Positions 8,642 through 16,540 of a DNA stretch of 64,000 nt are shown piece by piece (position 1 is the stretch's first letter; the number at the start of each line of letters is the position of its first letter). Below the pieces are notes generated by a model. That model did no database searches and was not told the DNA's origin. It was given only the letters and a program-made list of their open reading frames with translations. The DNA lies in NCBI GenBank assembly GCA_019637295.1, contig JAHBVX010000002.1:682001-746000 (forward strand). Direction: 5' to 3'. Made by a program: the position numbers and the translations under genes. The DNA is from Polyangiaceae bacterium. Its GTDB lineage: Bacteria; Myxococcota_A; Polyangia; Polyangiales; Polyangiaceae.

Positions 8642-9861
8642 GCTGGCTCCGGCGACTGCGCGGACAGCCCAGCTCGGGACCGCTTGAGGCTCCCCCGGTC
8701 GAGCAGCCGCCGGAGCCCCCTGGGTCGTCCGACCCCGGCCAGCTCGACGCATTGCTGCGCCCGGAGCTGGATCCGGACCGGGCGCTCCGCACCTTGAGCA
8801 GCGCGCGCTCCACGGGCGCCGAGCGCGAGGCGCTCGGGCTGCTGCGTCGCGCCAAGGCGGAGTCTCGAGCGCCCGAGGCTTTGTGCCTGCTCGGCGCGGA
8901 CATTCATGTCGAGCGCGGCGAACGCGAGCAAGCGGAGGCGTTGCTCGATGGACTCACGTCGACCGAGGCGCTGCTGTTCGCTGCCGATCTTGCCGCTGAG
9001 CGCGAGGAGTTCGCCCGCGCTCTCACGCTGGTGGAGCGGGTTTTGGCCCGGGACATCGACACGCCTGGCGCGCGCGAGCGACACGCGCGCTGGCAGGTCC
9101 GCATCGGGGCAGTGCCGCGAGGTGGGCGGGACGCGGCGGCCTATGAGACGATCATCACCGCCGAGCCGCCCGACACGTCGCTTCGCATCGTGGGAGAGGC
9201 CGGCCGAGGCGGCGCCGGGACGGTGTTCGAGGCGGTCGATGAGGTGCTCGGTCGTCGCGTTGCGCTCAAGGTCTATCACCGCCCAGAAGGCGAGCAGGAC
9301 AAGCTCGAGCGGGAGGCACGCTACGCGGTCGAGTTGGCAGGACGCGGCGTGGTTCGCGTCTTCGACGTCGACCCGGCGCGCGGGGTCATCGTGATGGAGT
9401 GGCTGGCGCTCGGCGCCCTGAAGCGCTGGCTCACGCTACGCGATCGGGACTTGCTCTTGCCCATCGAGCGCTGGTTCTTGCCGCTGGTGCGCGCCACGGC
9501 GCGCGTTCATGCGCGGGGTCTGGTTCACGCGGACATCAAGCCCGCCAACGTGCTGTTCCGCTCACCCGACGAGCCCGTGCTCAGTGACTTCGGCCTCACG
9601 CGTGCGGAGGGGTTGATGGTCGAGGGCGGTAGCCGGGGCTACCTCAGCCCGGAGCGACTGGCCGGGCAGCCCATCGCCCCGCGCGATGACGTGTATGCGC
9701 TCGGCCGGTTGGTCGAGGACGCGGTGCAAGCGCTTGCGCCGAGCGAACACTCCGGGCAGCTCCTGCGAGGCGGTCGGATCGCCGCGCTCTGCATCGGCGA
9801 AGGGCGCCCAGCGAGCGCTGCTGCCCTGCTGGAGGTCCTCCGAGCAGAGCATGCGGCTTGA
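8638..9861 (+). CDS. Ser/Thr protein kinase
   Basis: The GTG start at 8638 overlaps the TGA of the FHA gene and gives 407 residues. Residues 1-165 are a Pro-rich leader followed by helical TPR-like repeats. The kinase domain covers about 182-400: a glycine loop at 187-196 (GEAGRGGAGT), Lys211 in VALKVY, a catalytic loop HADIKPAN at 297-304 with the catalytic Asp, DFG at 317-319, and SPE at 337-339 for the APE motif. All key residues are present, so it should be active. It is cytoplasmic, with no membrane segment after the kinase domain. The FHA protein is its likely partner. The N-terminal repeats, rather than a C-terminal sensor, are an uncommon arrangement. Confidence 0.88.
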   Translation: MSWLRRLRGQPSSGPLEAPPVEQPPEPPGSSDPGQLDALLRPELDPDRALRTLSSARSTGAEREALGLLRRAKAESRAPEALCLLGADIHVERGEREQAEALLDGLTSTEALLFAADLAAEREEFARALTLVERVLARDIDTPGARERHARWQVRIGAVPRGGRDAAAYETIITAEPPDTSLRIVGEAGRGGAGTVFEAVDEVLGRRVALKVYHRPEGEQDKLEREARYAVELAGRGVVRVFDVDPARGVIVMEWLALGALKRWLTLRDRDLLLPIERWFLPLVRATARVHARGLVHADIKPANVLFRSPDEPVLSDFGLTRAEGLMVEGGSRGYLSPERLAGQPIAPRDDVYALGRLVEDAVQALAPSEHSGQLLRGGRIAALCIGEGRPASAAALLEVLRAEHAA

Positions 9862-9924
9862 CGGCGACGCGACGCGGCTGAAGATTCTCGCCGCTGCCCG
9901 AGGGGGCAAGCGCGCCTCAATACC

Positions 9925-11100
9925 ATGTCCAAGACCTACACCGATCTCTTCTCCGAGGTGAGGAGCGCCATCACCGTGGTGCCGCTCGAACAGCTCAAGG
10001 CTCGCCTCGACGGCGGCGATCCGCCGGTGCTCGTCGACGTTCGAGAGAAAGACGAGGTGCGCCAGGGCTACATCCCCGGCGCGCTGCACGTCCCGCGCGG
10101 ATTCTTGGAGATGCAGGCCGAACAGAAGCTGCCGGACCGTGGCGCGGAGATCTTCGTCTACTGCGCCGGCGGGACCCGCGCGGCCTTTGCGGCCAAGACG
10201 CTGACGGACCTCGGGTACTCGCGCGTGCACGCCGTCAACCCCGGGTTCGTGCGCTGGAAGGATCTGCGTTATCCGGTCGAGATGCCGCCGGACCTCAGCC
10301 CCGAGCAGCTCAGCCGCTACTCGCGACATCTGCTGTTGCCCGAGGTGGGCGAGAAAGGCCAGCACAAGCTGCTCCAGGGTCGTGTGCTCCTGCTCGGTGC
10401 CGGAGGCCTTGGCTCACCGGCCGCGCTGTACCTGGCGGCGGCGGGGGTCGGTACCCTCGGGCTCGTGGACGCCGACGAAGTGGACGCGTCCAACCTGCAG
10501 CGCCAGATCTTGCACAGTACTTCGCGCGTAGGTACGCCCAAGGTCGACAGCGCGGAGCAGGCGCTGGTGGATCTGAACCCCGACGTCGACGTCAAGAAGT
10601 ATCGCGAGCGCCTGGACAGCTCGAACGTGGATCGCATCTTCGGCGAGGGTTGGGACGTGATCGTGGACGGTTGCGACAACTTTCCGACACGCTACCTGGT
10701 CAATGACGCGTCGCTCTTCCACGGTATCCCGGTCGTGCACGGCTCCATCTTCCGCTTCGACGGACAGGTGACCACGTTCATGCCCGGCGTGGGCCCGTGC
10801 TACCGCTGCCTCTATCCCGAGCCGCCGCCGCCCGAGCTGGCGCCGTCCTGCGCGGAAGCGGGCGTGCTCGGCATCCTACCCGGGGTGATCGGCACCCTCC
10901 AGGCCACCGAGGCGATCAAGTTGATACTCGGACAGGGCGAGTTGCTCGTCGGCCGTCTGCTCACCTACGACTCGCTGCGCATGACCTTTCGGACGCTCAA
11001 GCTGCGGCGGGACAAGCACTGCCCCGTGTGCGGGGAGTCGCCGACGATCCGCGAGTACATCGACTACGAAGGCTTCTGCGCCGGCGGGGCACCCGCCTAG
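9925..11100 (+). CDS. moeB: Rhodanese-MoeB/ThiF fusion, sulfur-carrier adenylyltransferase
   Basis: The protein has 391 residues. The N-terminal rhodanese domain (about 18-118) carries the active-site loop YCAGGTRA with Cys80. The E1-like adenylyltransferase follows, beginning with the canonical MoeB start RYSRHLLLPEVG at 131. It has the nucleotide loop GAGGLGS at 158-164, the NLQRQ arginine region at 190-194, DGCDN, and two CxxC pairs (CYRC and CPVC) that bind zinc. It adenylates the C-terminus of a ubiquitin-like sulfur carrier (MoaD, ThiS or similar), and the rhodanese domain can supply sulfur for thiocarboxylate formation. The rhodanese is N-terminal here, whereas MOCS3/MoeZ proteins have it C-terminal. 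No carrier gene is adjacent. Confidence 0.9.
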   Translation: MSKTYTDLFSEVRSAITVVPLEQLKARLDGGDPPVLVDVREKDEVRQGYIPGALHVPRGFLEMQAEQKLPDRGAEIFVYCAGGTRAAFAAKTLTDLGYSRVHAVNPGFVRWKDLRYPVEMPPDLSPEQLSRYSRHLLLPEVGEKGQHKLLQGRVLLLGAGGLGSPAALYLAAAGVGTLGLVDADEVDASNLQRQILHSTSRVGTPKVDSAEQALVDLNPDVDVKKYRERLDSSNVDRIFGEGWDVIVDGCDNFPTRYLVNDASLFHGIPVVHGSIFRFDGQVTTFMPGVGPCYRCLYPEPPPPELAPSCAEAGVLGILPGVIGTLQATEAIKLILGQGELLVGRLLTYDSLRMTFRTLKLRRDKHCPVCGESPTIREYIDYEGFCAGGAPA

Positions 11101-11151
11101 GCCCAAACCGACGTGACCGCGTCGGACCGGCAAGTCTTCGGACGGGGCGTG

Positions 11152-12159
11152 TCAGTCCGCGACTCTGCCGGTGTGCCCGAACATCGGCCAGCTGTCGGTC
11201 CGCAGCTGCGCGCGCCGGCTCGACTCGGAGCTCGTGAACACCACACCGCTGAGGAAGGCGAGGGACGCGAGCAGCAGGCCCGCGATGACGTCGATGAGGT
11301 AGTGCCAGCGCAAGAACATGGTGGCGATGATGATGTTGACGGCGAATAGCGCCACCACCACCCAACTGTATCGGAACGGCATCCGGTCCCGGTAGCGGTA
11401 CGAGAAGAGCGCGATGAAGGTGGGCGCTGCGGTGTGCAATGACGGAAAGATGTCCATCTGAGCGCCGCCGCTGGCGACGGTGGCCATCACTAGATCGAGC
11501 CACATGCCGCTCGGGAGCGGGTTGCTGAACGAGTCGGCCATGGCCTTGTAGGGACCGAACCCTGGCACCAGCATGTAGACCAAGTGACCCACGCAGAACA
11601 CCAGGATCAGCCCGAGCGCGAACTCGCTCAAGAAGCGGCGGCTGCGGGAGCCCATGAGGATGGGGATGACGTGCAGCGCCAGCAGGAAGAAGTAGCTGAA
11701 GTAGAAGAAGGCGAACCACTCCGTGGTCACCGGCGTCACGATTGAGTCCATCATCATGGCCGGCTCGAAGCCGAACAGCGCCATGTCGAGCTCGTAGAGC
11801 TCGTGATCCAGGGTGGTGGTGTTCACGAGCGGCAGCACGCCGCTCAAGAAGAAGTAGGAGAGCTGCACACCGCCGTAGATGGCGAGTCGGTACAGCAGCG
11901 GTGCCCAGAACTTGTGCGTCAGCACGCCACTTCGCACGACCGAGAGCGTGGCAACCAAGAACACGAGCAGCGCGCCCATGTTGCGCAGGGCGCCGTCCCG
12001 TCCGGGGCTGGCGTCGCAAGACCACGCGATCAGCACCAATAGGGACAGGTACACGAACACGATCCAGTCTTGCGGCGCGAGCTCACGCAGCGTCGTGCGC
12101 ACGAGTCCGGCCCGGCTCTGGGGCGGCGAGTGGGTCAAGTACAGCTCTCGCTGGTTCAT
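11152..12159 (-). CDS. PAP2-superfamily membrane enzyme, Aur1/Ipt1-like
   Basis: This 335-residue integral membrane protein has about seven hydrophobic segments. It holds the two conserved halves of the PAP2_3 family: FPSLHTAAP at 238-246 and RWHYLID at 284-290, where the His and Asp complete the phosphotransfer site. Relatives include inositolphosphotransferases and lipid phosphatases, so it probably moves or removes a phospho-headgroup on a lipid at the membrane surface. Its exact substrate cannot be read from sequence. A sigma54-like promoter lies about 50 bases upstream. It converges on the moeB fusion. The divergence from ordinary PAP2 phosphatases is real, as the first motif KxxxxxxRP is missing, which is typical of this subgroup. 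Confidence 0.8.
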   Translation of the reverse strand: MNQRELYLTHSPPQSRAGLVRTTLRELAPQDWIVFVYLSLLVLIAWSCDASPGRDGALRNMGALLVFLVATLSVVRSGVLTHKFWAPLLYRLAIYGGVQLSYFFLSGVLPLVNTTTLDHELYELDMALFGFEPAMMMDSIVTPVTTEWFAFFYFSYFFLLALHVIPILMGSRSRRFLSEFALGLILVFCVGHLVYMLVPGFGPYKAMADSFSNPLPSGMWLDLVMATVASGGAQMDIFPSLHTAAPTFIALFSYRYRDRMPFRYSWVVVALFAVNIIIATMFLRWHYLIDVIAGLLLASLAFLSGVVFTSSESSRRAQLRTDSWPMFGHTGRVAD

Positions 12160-12209
12160 GTCGGTGGCGGGCTGCTGAGTAGTCGCTCGGAGGTCCGGCG
12201 AATAGAGCG

Positions 12210-12225
12210 TGCGAGTCTCGTGCCA
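12210..12225 (-). promoter_or_regulatory. Candidate sigma54 (-24/-12) promoter
   Basis: On the minus strand the 16 bases read TGGCACGAGACTCGCA. This matches the sigma54 consensus TGGCACG-N4-TTGCA at all seven -24 positions and four of five -12 positions, with the required ten bases between the GG and GC dinucleotides. It sits 51 bases upstream of the ATG of the PAP2-like gene, which would leave a leader of about 40 bases. Myxobacteria use many sigma54 promoters driven by enhancer-binding proteins. No enhancer site was recognised. Confidence 0.45.
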
Positions 12226-12327
12226 GGCTCCAAGTCCGCAAACCGGGCCGGATCCGCCGCTCGCGCACTGTACTGGTCAAACCAGGGCGAGAACGCCGAT
12301 TCGCAGTGCGAAGTGGCCTTCGCACAC

Positions 12328-13119
12328 TCAGGAGCGCTCGGTGCGCTTCGGGGCGGGGGCGGGCTCGTCGAGCTGCGCTTCGAGCACGGCTCGGTGCTCT
12401 CGTTCTTCGTCGCTGAGGGCGAGTTCGTCGGCCGGCTCGAGCCGGGCGCGCGAGGGGGGTGAGTCGGCGACCCGGGCGCGCACGAAGGTGTCCACGGAGA
12501 CCTGCGCGAGCAGCAGCTCGGCGTCTGCCTCCTCGATGTCGAGCAGCTTCGCGAGCTCGGTCGCGGTCATCTCTTCGTCCCGCTGGCCAACGAGCTCTCG
12601 AGTCACGGCTGCGTAGGCGCTCTCGACCGCGTCCAGCGTCTCGCGTCGCGCTCGCTTGGCCCGGGCCCAGGCCAGGAAGGCCACCGCGGCCGGCGCGATG
12701 GCAAAGAGCAGCACGAGCAGCGTGGGAACGAGGCCTGGCGAGGCGACGCTCAGCACCGCCGTGGAGACGAGCAGCGACAAGACGGAAGCGCCCGCGAGTA
12801 CGCCCGCGCCCATCGTCCAAGCGGTGCTCTTGGCATGGGCAGCGCGCGCTCGAGTCAGGCTCTTGCGCTCGGCGCCGCTGCGCTCGATGGTGGTGTCGCT
12901 CACCAGGACGCGCGGACCCCCGCAGACTCGACAGCGGAACCGCAGCACCTCCGAGCGCTCGACGTCGGCAATGGTGCCGCAATGTGGGCAGCGGTGCGAC
13001 TCGCCGTAGACGGCGCGGCAGTCGGGGCAGCGGCCATCCGGCCCGATCGTCCCGCCGCAGGTCGTGCACACGCCGTCGGTTGGAAGGGCTCCGAGCTTTT
13101 TCGCGACCGACGCAGACAC
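12328..13119 (-). CDS. Zinc-ribbon membrane protein of unknown function
   Basis: The start is GTG at 13119, preceded by a GAGG element; the protein has 263 residues. The first 75 residues contain three zinc-ribbon-like pairs (CTTC with CPDC, CPHC, and CRVC). Two adjacent hydrophobic segments follow at about 100-150, forming a hairpin. The C-terminal half is charged and helical, with many Ala and Glu. This is a cytoplasmic zinc-binding domain anchored in the inner membrane, a layout common among unassigned myxobacterial proteins. It does not resemble a known enzyme. It precedes the PAP2-like gene on the same strand, but a 168-base gap with its own promoter candidate separates them. Confidence 0.65.
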   Translation of the reverse strand: MSASVAKKLGALPTDGVCTTCGGTIGPDGRCPDCRAVYGESHRCPHCGTIADVERSEVLRFRCRVCGGPRVLVSDTTIERSGAERKSLTRARAAHAKSTAWTMGAGVLAGASVLSLLVSTAVLSVASPGLVPTLLVLLFAIAPAAVAFLAWARAKRARRETLDAVESAYAAVTRELVGQRDEEMTATELAKLLDIEEADAELLLAQVSVDTFVRARVADSPPSRARLEPADELALSDEEREHRAVLEAQLDEPAPAPKRTERS

Positions 13120-13258
13120 AGTTCGCCTCTACCCCGGTGGGCGCAGGTCGTCACCTGGGGTGCTCTCCCGGGGTGGGTCGACCGCGCCGGGACAGCCCCT
13201 GCGGGCGCGACAAGCGTTGGTTTGACCCGCCAGCGTCCGCGACGTATCCTACCGAGCA

Positions 13259-14737
13259 GTGATCGCGCGTCGGTGCCTCGCGCTGGTTTTCGCCGTTCTC
13301 ACGATCGCGGCCGCGTGGTCGTGCGCGACCGACGCGGGCATCGAGGGCACCGGCGGCAAGGGCGGGGCGGACGCAGGCCAGGACTCGTCCAGCGGTGGAG
13401 TCGGCAACACCACCAGCGGGGACGGCAGCTGGCCGATCGGCAAGTTTGGCGCGGCCTGCAACTTCAACGAGCAGTGCGAGTCGAAGCTTTGTGTCGACGT
13501 CGGGCAGTCCACGCCGAACTTCATCTGCACCACGCCCTGCGTCGAGGGGCAGAACTGCCCGAGCAGCGGTCACTGCGCGTTTCACCCGGAGCACGGTTAC
13601 CTGTGCGTTCCGGACAAGGGCTCGCAGTGCAAGCCGTGCATCACCAGTGCGGACTGCGCCACCGTCTCCGATCGCTGCACGCCGTCTCCCAACATCGACC
13701 GCTTCTGCGCGCGAGACTGCTCGTTCGACGGACAGTGTCCGGCCGGCACCACCTGCGTGCTCGTCTCGGGCTATCCGGGAGGCAGCTTGGGTGGCGGGGA
13801 TCCGGGCGACGCGAGCGTCGGTGAGGGTGGTGCCAGCAAGCCGCCGCGTTTCTGCGTGCCCACGAACGACGAGTCGTGTCCGTGCGGACCGGACAGGGAC
13901 GGCGTCAAGCGCAAGTGCTCGCAGACCTCCGGCGGGCTCACCTGCGAAGGCACAGAAACCTGCAGCGGGGGCAGCGGTCAGTGGCAGGGCTGCACCGCGG
14001 GCGCCCCTTCCCCCGAGATCTGCGACGGCGTCGACAATGACTGCAACGGCACCGCGGACGACGGCACCGCGCAGGCGCTGTGCTCCCACCTGGGCAATCC
14101 GGTCAACGCGACCTGGGCCTGCAACCAGGGCCAGTGCGAGATCGACAGCTGTTCGGCGGGCTATGTGAACTACCCGCCCACTCTGCCCCCGAGCGCGGGC
14201 TGTCCCTGCAAGCTGGACGCCGCCGAGCCCAACGAGACCTGCGCCACGGCCACCGATCTGGGCTTCATCACGGACGCGAACACCAACGCCATCACCATGA
14301 AGGGAACCCTCAGCTCCGCGGCGGACGTGGACTGGTACACCTTCGAGGCGCGCGATCACAACGAGGGTACCACCAACTCCTACCACGTGCGCCTGCAGTT
14401 CACGATCCCCGCGAACAACAGCGAGTTTCAGTTTGACGTGGTTCGGTCGGATACTTGCAAGGTCCCCGACGCCAAGCACTCGAGCTTGACCAGCTATAAC
14501 TGGTGCGTGGACGGCAACGGTGGGCTGCTCAACGGCAAGCCGCTGGGCCAGAGCGTGTGCGGTCCGACCGCCGCCGCGCACTGCGGCCCGCACACCAAGC
14601 GCTACTACGTGCGGGTCAAGCGCACGCAAGGCGCCCCGGGTACGTGCGCGGAGTACACACTGACCGCCACGGCCAAGGGCGGAGGGACGTGCGACTTCAC
14701 CCAGGCGTGCGATCCACAGGTCAGCGAGAACCTCTGA
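13259..14737 (+). CDS. Cysteine-rich surface lipoprotein with MopE-type motif
   Basis: The protein has 492 residues from a GTG start. A lipoprotein signal peptide ends in AAWSC with Cys22 as the lipid attachment site. A Gly/Ser/Asp-rich linker (25-55) leads to the segment WPIGKFGAAC and a region with densely spaced cysteines to about 290. CDGVDNDCNG near residue 260 is the putative metal-binding repeat found in MopE-like and other myxobacterial surface proteins. The C-terminal third has fewer cysteines and looks like a beta-sandwich (DVDWYTFEARDH), similar to pre-peptidase C-terminal domains. The protein is exposed on the envelope; function unknown. Confidence 0.75.
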   Translation: MIARRCLALVFAVLTIAAAWSCATDAGIEGTGGKGGADAGQDSSSGGVGNTTSGDGSWPIGKFGAACNFNEQCESKLCVDVGQSTPNFICTTPCVEGQNCPSSGHCAFHPEHGYLCVPDKGSQCKPCITSADCATVSDRCTPSPNIDRFCARDCSFDGQCPAGTTCVLVSGYPGGSLGGGDPGDASVGEGGASKPPRFCVPTNDESCPCGPDRDGVKRKCSQTSGGLTCEGTETCSGGSGQWQGCTAGAPSPEICDGVDNDCNGTADDGTAQALCSHLGNPVNATWACNQGQCEIDSCSAGYVNYPPTLPPSAGCPCKLDAAEPNETCATATDLGFITDANTNAITMKGTLSSAADVDWYTFEARDHNEGTTNSYHVRLQFTIPANNSEFQFDVVRSDTCKVPDAKHSSLTSYNWCVDGNGGLLNGKPLGQSVCGPTAAAHCGPHTKRYYVRVKRTQGAPGTCAEYTLTATAKGGGTCDFTQACDPQVSENL

Positions 14738-14754
14738 GCACGGCGGCCAGCGCC

Positions 14755-15357
14755 TCAGCGGCGCGCTGGAGGTTGCTGCAGTCGCTCGATCAGCGTGCTC
14801 AACATGCGGTGGGTCAGGCCCCAGACGATGCGCCCGCTCACGTCCCAAGCCGGGAGTCGCAAGGCTTGGCCGAACATCTCGTAGGGCATCACGGTCTGCC
14901 ACTGACCGGCGACGAGCGGCGACAGCGGGACCCACAGCGTCTCCTGTACCTCGTGGTTCCGCTGCAGGGCGCCGGCGCCGGTGAGCTCGAACACGAAGGG
15001 GGCCACGATCAGACCCGCCGGCCCCCCACGAGTCATCGCCGGCTGATCGTCCAGCCGCGCAATCAGGCGCGCCTCTCGCTCGAGATCGAGACCCACCTCT
15101 TCCTGCGCCTCGCGCACGGCCGTGCTGAGCAGCGTGGGATCCGAGGGGTCGTGGCGGCCGCCGGGCAGCGCCATCTGACCCGACCAGGGGTCGCCCGCGC
15201 GCTCGGCGCGGCGGATCAGCAGCACCTCCGCGCCGCCGGCGCCCTCCCGCAGGACCGCGGCGACTGCCGCGTGACGTCCCTCGCTTCGGGGCGTCGGATC
15301 CACCGGCCCGCCCGGCTCGAGAGCGCGTCGGACCAGCTCGATGCCGATGAAGCTCAC
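14755..15357 (-). CDS. Nudix hydrolase, CoA-pyrophosphatase-like
   Basis: The GTG at 15357 overlaps the stop of the acyl-CoA dehydrogenase (GTGA), giving 200 residues. The Nudix fold is marked by ALPGGR at 63-68 and REAQEEVGL at 82-90, which supply the metal-binding glutamates. WSGQMALPGG resembles the GQVxFPGG signature of CoA-diphosphatases (NUDT7/8 type), which cleave CoA or acyl-CoA into phosphopantetheine and 3',5'-ADP. Coupling to an acyl-CoA dehydrogenase supports a CoA-derived substrate. An in-frame ATG far upstream lies inside the dehydrogenase gene and gives an Arg/His-rich leader, so it was rejected. Confidence 0.82.
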   Translation of the reverse strand: MSFIGIELVRRALEPGGPVDPTPRSEGRHAAVAAVLREGAGGAEVLLIRRAERAGDPWSGQMALPGGRHDPSDPTLLSTAVREAQEEVGLDLEREARLIARLDDQPAMTRGGPAGLIVAPFVFELTGAGALQRNHEVQETLWVPLSPLVAGQWQTVMPYEMFGQALRLPAWDVSGRIVWGLTHRMLSTLIERLQQPPARR

Positions 15358-16496
15358 GAGGTCTTGAGCAGGTCTCGCGCGATCACCAGCCGCTGGATCT
15401 CGCTCGTACCTTCGTAGATGGTGGTGACGCGCACGTCGCGCAGGTGACGCTCCACGGCGAACTCGCGGGTGTAGCCGTAACCGCCGTGGATCTGCATGCA
15501 GCGGTTGGCGACGCGGTTGGCTGCTTCGCTCGCCATCAACTTGGCCATGGCCGCCTCGCGCGTGAACGGCTTGCCCTCGTCCTTGAGCCAGGCAGCGCGT
15601 AGCATCATGAGATCGGCGGCGTCGAGCTCGGTGCGACTGTCCGCCAGCATCCATTGGATGGCCTGAAACTCCCCGATCGACTTGCCGAACGCCTGGCGGT
15701 CGCGGGCGTACGTGAGCGCTTCGTCGAGCGCCGCGCTGCCGATGCCGATGGATTGCGCGGCGATGCCGATGCGCCCGCCATCGAGTGCCATCATCGCGAT
15801 GCGAAAGCCCATGCCCTCTTCACCGAGCAGCGCCGAGGCTGGCACACGGCACTCCTCGAACGTCAGTGGTACTGTGTTCGACGCCCTGAGGCCGAGCTTG
15901 TCCTCAGCCTTGCCCACGATGAGGCCCGAGCTGCCTTGCTCGACCAAGAAGCACGAGATCCCCTTGGCGCCCGCTGCTCCGGTTCGCGCCCACACCACCA
16001 TCACACCGGCGTGGGCGCCGTTGGTGATCCACTGCTTCTGACCGTCCAGCACCCAGCCGTCGGGCACGCGCTTCGCGGTCGTGGCTAGAGCGCTCGGATC
16101 GCTGCCCACCTGGGGCTCGCTCAGGGCGAACGCGCCGGTCACGTATCGGCCCGAGGTGATGGCCGGCAGATGCCGCTCTCGCTGCTCGTCCGAACCGAAG
16201 CGCTGAATGACCTCGGCGACCATGTTCGTGACGGCCATCGTCACCGCGGTGGACGCGCAGGCCTTGGCGACCTCCTTCATCGCCAACGCGTAGGCGATCG
16301 CACCGGCATCCGCGCCGCCCCAGGCGGACTTCACGTTGACCCCCAACAGCCCGAGCTCGGCCAACCCCTGCACCAGCTCCAGCGGGAACCGCTCTTGGCG
16401 GTCGAGTTCGCCCGCGATGGGTGCGATCCGGCGCGTCGCGAACTCGCGAGCCGTCTGCGCGATCAGGGCCTGGGTCTCGGTCGGGGCGAAGTCCAT
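15354..16496 (-). CDS. Acyl-CoA dehydrogenase, short/medium-chain type
   Basis: This 380-residue flavoprotein of normal family length oxidises acyl-CoA to 2-enoyl-CoA in the cytoplasm and passes electrons to ETF. The signature FALSEPQVGSD is at about 122-132 (flavin and substrate binding), QWITNG follows, and the catalytic Glu lies in IYEGTSEIQRL near the C-terminus, the position used by short-chain and butyryl-CoA dehydrogenases. The gene is translationally coupled to the Nudix hydrolase downstream. Fatty-acid or branched-chain amino-acid degradation is the likely pathway. An enoyl-CoA hydratase is present far away at 63 kb, but no other beta-oxidation genes are nearby. Confidence 0.93.
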   Translation of the reverse strand: MDFAPTETQALIAQTAREFATRRIAPIAGELDRQERFPLELVQGLAELGLLGVNVKSAWGGADAGAIAYALAMKEVAKACASTAVTMAVTNMVAEVIQRFGSDEQRERHLPAITSGRYVTGAFALSEPQVGSDPSALATTAKRVPDGWVLDGQKQWITNGAHAGVMVVWARTGAAGAKGISCFLVEQGSSGLIVGKAEDKLGLRASNTVPLTFEECRVPASALLGEEGMGFRIAMMALDGGRIGIAAQSIGIGSAALDEALTYARDRQAFGKSIGEFQAIQWMLADSRTELDAADLMMLRAAWLKDEGKPFTREAAMAKLMASEAANRVANRCMQIHGGYGYTREFAVERHLRDVRVTTIYEGTSEIQRLVIARDLLKTS

Positions 16497-16540
16497 GACG
16501 GGCGCAGGCTACTCCCGCCCCAAGCGTCACGCAAAGCCGG

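Noticed and set aside
11742-12182. Plus-strand frames antisense to the PAP2-like gene
   Set aside because: Translations are Arg/Ser-rich, and the minus frame carries the PSLH and RWHYLID motifs.
13151-14935. Minus-strand open frame of 594 codons
   Set aside because: It is antisense to the MopE-motif lipoprotein, which has a lipobox and cysteine modules. The translation is Arg/Ala/Val-rich without domain.
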